A stretch of DNA of 7,200 nt, from assembly GCA_023415845.1 (NCBI GenBank), contig JAEZJB010000365.1:1-7200 (forward strand), given 5' to 3'. Numbering within the stretch: position 1 is the first letter of the stretch; the number at the start of each line of letters is the position of its first letter. Source of the DNA: Chloroflexota bacterium (lineage in GTDB: Bacteria > Chloroflexota > Chloroflexia > Thermomicrobiales > UBA6265). The translations under genes and the position numbers were made by a program. Shown in pieces: positions 5,531 through 7,200 of the stretch. The notes under the pieces were generated by a model. It ran no database searches, was not told the origin of the DNA, and worked only from the letters and a program-made list of their open reading frames with translations.

Positions 5531-5935
5531 GTGTTTGCAACCAATGGGAAGCGACGAAATGCACTGTCTATCGCTGCAGTGAGCCTGAGTGCTCTACTAC
5601 TCGTGAGCTGCGGTGGAGATGACGACGAGGACACCACTCCGACTGCTGCGCCGCCAACCGAGGCTGCCGTGGAAGAAACCGTGGAGGCCACTGAGCCTGT
5701 AATGGCGGAAGAAACCGAAGTGGTTGTATCTACTCCGGTGATGGCTGCTTCACCGTCGGTTGCCACTCCGATCACCTCACCAGGTGGAATGGCCTCGCCG
5801 GCTGCCGCAACGCCTGAGGACGTCGTGATGCCGGTTATCCCAGCCACCGAAGAGATCGCCACCCCCGTTGCATCTCCATCGGCCAGTCCGGTTGCAAGTC
5901 CGGTAGCCTCGCCAGTGGCTTCGCCCGCAAGCTAG
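5531..5935 (+). CDS. Low-complexity polyanionic lipoprotein with C-terminal ASPV repeats
   Basis: The protein has 134 residues. The N-terminus is basic (K7 R8 R9), followed by a hydrophobic stretch and the lipobox LVSC with Cys27, so it should be exported, lipidated and anchored in the membrane. The mature part (27-134) starts CGGDDDED and uses only C, G, D, E, T, P, A, V, M, S and I. It has 17 acidic residues and no basic, aromatic, Leu, Asn or Gln residue. The C-terminus carries tandem ASPV/ASPS units (about 114-134). It is thus probably disordered and may act as a spacer, cell-surface polymer or sink for cations; no enzymatic domain is visible. GTG 5531 is chosen for the strong ribosome site six bases upstream. 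Downstream is a hairpin terminator, so it is probably transcribed alone. Similar Ala/Ser/Pro/Val-rich lipoprotein tails are common in Thermomicrobia, from memory. Confidence 0.75.
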   Translation: MFATNGKRRNALSIAAVSLSALLLVSCGGDDDEDTTPTAAPPTEAAVEETVEATEPVMAEETEVVVSTPVMAASPSVATPITSPGGMASPAAATPEDVVMPVIPATEEIATPVASPSASPVASPVASPVASPAS

Positions 5936-5960
5936 CCGGCCTCAACCGCCGCGAAACCTT

Positions 5961-5991
5961 CAGCCCCCTGATGTGCATCATCAGGGGGCTG
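5961..5991 (+). terminator. Hairpin terminator after the lipoprotein gene
   Basis: A perfect 13-bp stem, CAGCCCCCTGATG (5961-5973) with CATCAGGGGGCTG (5979-5991), closes a five-base loop, 25 bases after the stop codon. The tail is only weakly T-rich (TCGCATTCT), so it may be a non-canonical intrinsic terminator or rely on other factors. It separates the lipoprotein from the malic-enzyme-like gene. Confidence 0.8.
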
Positions 5992-6081
5992 TCGCATTCT
6001 CGGAATGCTCACCGGTGTACCATTGATCGTCAGACAGAGGCACTCCTCTCGCTGGGTGCGTGAGGCATCATCGCTCCAACC

Positions 6082-6086
6082 AAAGG
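6082..6086 (+). promoter_or_regulatory. Shine-Dalgarno that sets the malic-enzyme-like start
   Basis: AAAGG, eight bases before GTG 6095. Other in-frame starts (ATG 6005, GTG 6056, ATG 6170) have no comparable site upstream. Confidence 0.5.
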
Positions 6087-6094
6087 CATCGTCA

Positions 6095-7200
6095 GTGGCG
6101 AACCAGCAACCCAGTTTCAACGACCAGACGACAGTTGAAGACGAAGCTTTCGCACTACCGGTACCCGAAATGGATCACGCAGAGGAACAATCGAGGGCAT
6201 CAGGCGAAACCTCGCCCGGCCTCGAATACGCCCACGACGATGAAGGGCTCGACTATCGCCGCCGGTACCGGGGCCTCATTGGCGTGGCGTCGAAGGTGCC
6301 CATCCGCGATCGTTCTGTTCTCTCCCTTGTTTATACCCCCGGTGTGGCGGAAGCCTGTCTGGCGATCAAGGAAGAGCCACTCCGCTCGTATGAGTTGACC
6401 TGCCGCGGCAATACTGTCGCGATCCTCACCGATGGTTCCGATATCTTCGGCCGGGAGGTTGGTCCTCCAGAAGCTGCCATACCCATCGAAGAGGCCAAGA
6501 GCGTCATCTTCAAGACCTTCGCCGGCGTCGACGCGGTTCCCATCTGCCTGTCAACCCACGACGTGGGCGAGATCGTGGACACCGGTGTGGCGATCTCACC
6601 GACATTCGGCGCCATCTGCCTCGACGACATTTCCTCTCCTCGGGCCTTTACCATCGCTGATAACCTCGACAAGGCCGCCAACATCCCGATCTTCTCCAAC
6701 CAGCACCATGGAACGGCCATCCTCGTCCTCGGAGCACTTCGCAACGCTGCCAGGGTCACTGGCCGAAAGCTCGAGGACCTCAAAGTGGTCCTCAGCGGTG
6801 CTGGCATTGCCGGAATTGGCGTGGCTCGCCTGCTCACACGCGCGGGGGTAAAGGACCTCGTGGTCTGTGACCGCGCTGGAGCCATTCACCGCTATCGCCC
6901 GGAGCGCATGAACTGGGCAAAGTCCTACGTCGCCAAGGAGACCAATCGCAACGAGCGACGTGGAAGCCTCGCCGAAATGCTGGTCGGAGCTGACGCATTT
7001 ATCGGTCTGTCCACGGGAGGTATCGTCACCCCCGAGATGATCTCGACCATGGCGCCCGAGCCCATTGTCTTCGCCCTGGCCGTGCCAAACCCGGAGATCC
7101 TGCCTGACGATGCGCGCCGAGGCGGTGCTCGCGTTGTCGCCACCGGCAGGTCCGATTTCCCGAACCACATGGACGTGTCGCTGGTGTTCCCAGGTTTCTT
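6095..7200 (+). CDS. Malic enzyme-like NAD(P)-binding protein (3' end outside window)
   Basis: 368 codons are visible and the frame is open to the window edge; short bacterial malic enzymes have about 390-450 residues, so the C-terminus is missing. The order of motifs is that of malic enzyme (oxidative decarboxylation of malate to pyruvate): SKVPIRDRSVLSLVYTPGVA with Tyr80, the TDGS loop (112-115), Lys135 in the IEEAKSVIFK helix, LDDIS (176-180), QHHGTA (203-208), the Rossmann motif GAGIAG (235-240), and ATGRSDFPN ending at Asn357. The catalytic Tyr/Lys pair and nucleotide site are kept, but several usual metal- and malate-binding residues are changed: FHDDQHGT is FSNQHHGT (200-207), LANPVPEI is LAVPNPEI (328-335), and the NN after SDFPNQ is DV (360-361). 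It may therefore act on another substrate or not be a classical malic enzyme. The first ~55 residues are polar, acidic and longer than usual; the start at GTG 6095 is favoured by AAAGG, and ATG 6170 is an alternative. Confidence 0.85.
   Translation, partial: MANQQPSFNDQTTVEDEAFALPVPEMDHAEEQSRASGETSPGLEYAHDDEGLDYRRRYRGLIGVASKVPIRDRSVLSLVYTPGVAEACLAIKEEPLRSYELTCRGNTVAILTDGSDIFGREVGPPEAAIPIEEAKSVIFKTFAGVDAVPICLSTHDVGEIVDTGVAISPTFGAICLDDISSPRAFTIADNLDKAANIPIFSNQHHGTAILVLGALRNAARVTGRKLEDLKVVLSGAGIAGIGVARLLTRAGVKDLVVCDRAGAIHRYRPERMNWAKSYVAKETNRNERRGSLAEMLVGADAFIGLSTGGIVTPEMISTMAPEPIVFALAVPNPEILPDDARRGGARVVATGRSDFPNHMDVSLVFPGF

Noticed and set aside
6331..7170. Minus-strand open frames under the malic-enzyme-like gene
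   Set aside because: The plus frame shows continuous malic-enzyme similarity; the minus frames have no family features.

Overview
The window looks like chromosomal DNA from a GC-rich, non-proteobacterial bacterium. My best guess is Chloroflexota, in or near Thermomicrobia. That rests on the style of the sequence: an Ala-Ser-Pro-Val-rich lipoprotein, a membrane-anchored bactofilin-like protein, and dispersed hairpin repeats of the 'GTCATTCTGAGCG...GAAGAATCC' kind. It is inference, not proof. I see no phage, transposase, CRISPR, tRNA or rRNA gene.

Layout. Positions 2-199 (+) hold the C-terminal end of what is probably an M14-type zinc carboxypeptidase family protein. Positions 200-1091 are an 892-base non-coding stretch between convergent genes, packed with repeats: two copies of a multi-hairpin repeat whose stems covary, two copies of a 66-bp element with terminal inverted repeats plus a solo end, a 30-bp-period direct repeat, and a phased 10-11 bp repeat with a distant inverted copy. 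Next come two minus-strand genes: a beta-lactamase/serine-hydrolase family protein (3483-2350) followed by a bactofilin-like beta-helix protein with five C-terminal membrane segments (2282-1092). Divergent from the hydrolase is nagB (3640-4419, +), glucosamine-6-phosphate deaminase. It meets an inositol-monophosphatase-family gene (5327-4416, -) tail to tail, and the two share a CTAG at their stops. Divergent from the phosphatase is a short polyanionic lipoprotein (5531-5935, +) with a perfect CRP-type TGTGA-N6-TCACA palindrome upstream and a strong hairpin downstream. The window ends inside a malic-enzyme-like gene (6095 to beyond 7200, +).

How the genes fit together. They do not form one pathway. 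nagB feeds amino-sugar carbon into glycolysis, the phosphatase handles a small phosphomonoester, and the malic-enzyme homologue belongs to C4/pyruvate metabolism by family. The lactamase-like and bactofilin-like genes are co-directional with a 67-bp gap and may be co-transcribed. Several starts are set by Shine-Dalgarno sequences rather than by the longest open frame: GTG 3483, ATG 2282, GTG 5531 and GTG 6095.

Most worth a second look are the malic-enzyme homologue, in which several normally invariant metal- and malate-binding positions are changed while the nucleotide-binding motif is intact, and the structured repeats in 200-1091. I found no clear evidence of a new defence or mobile system.
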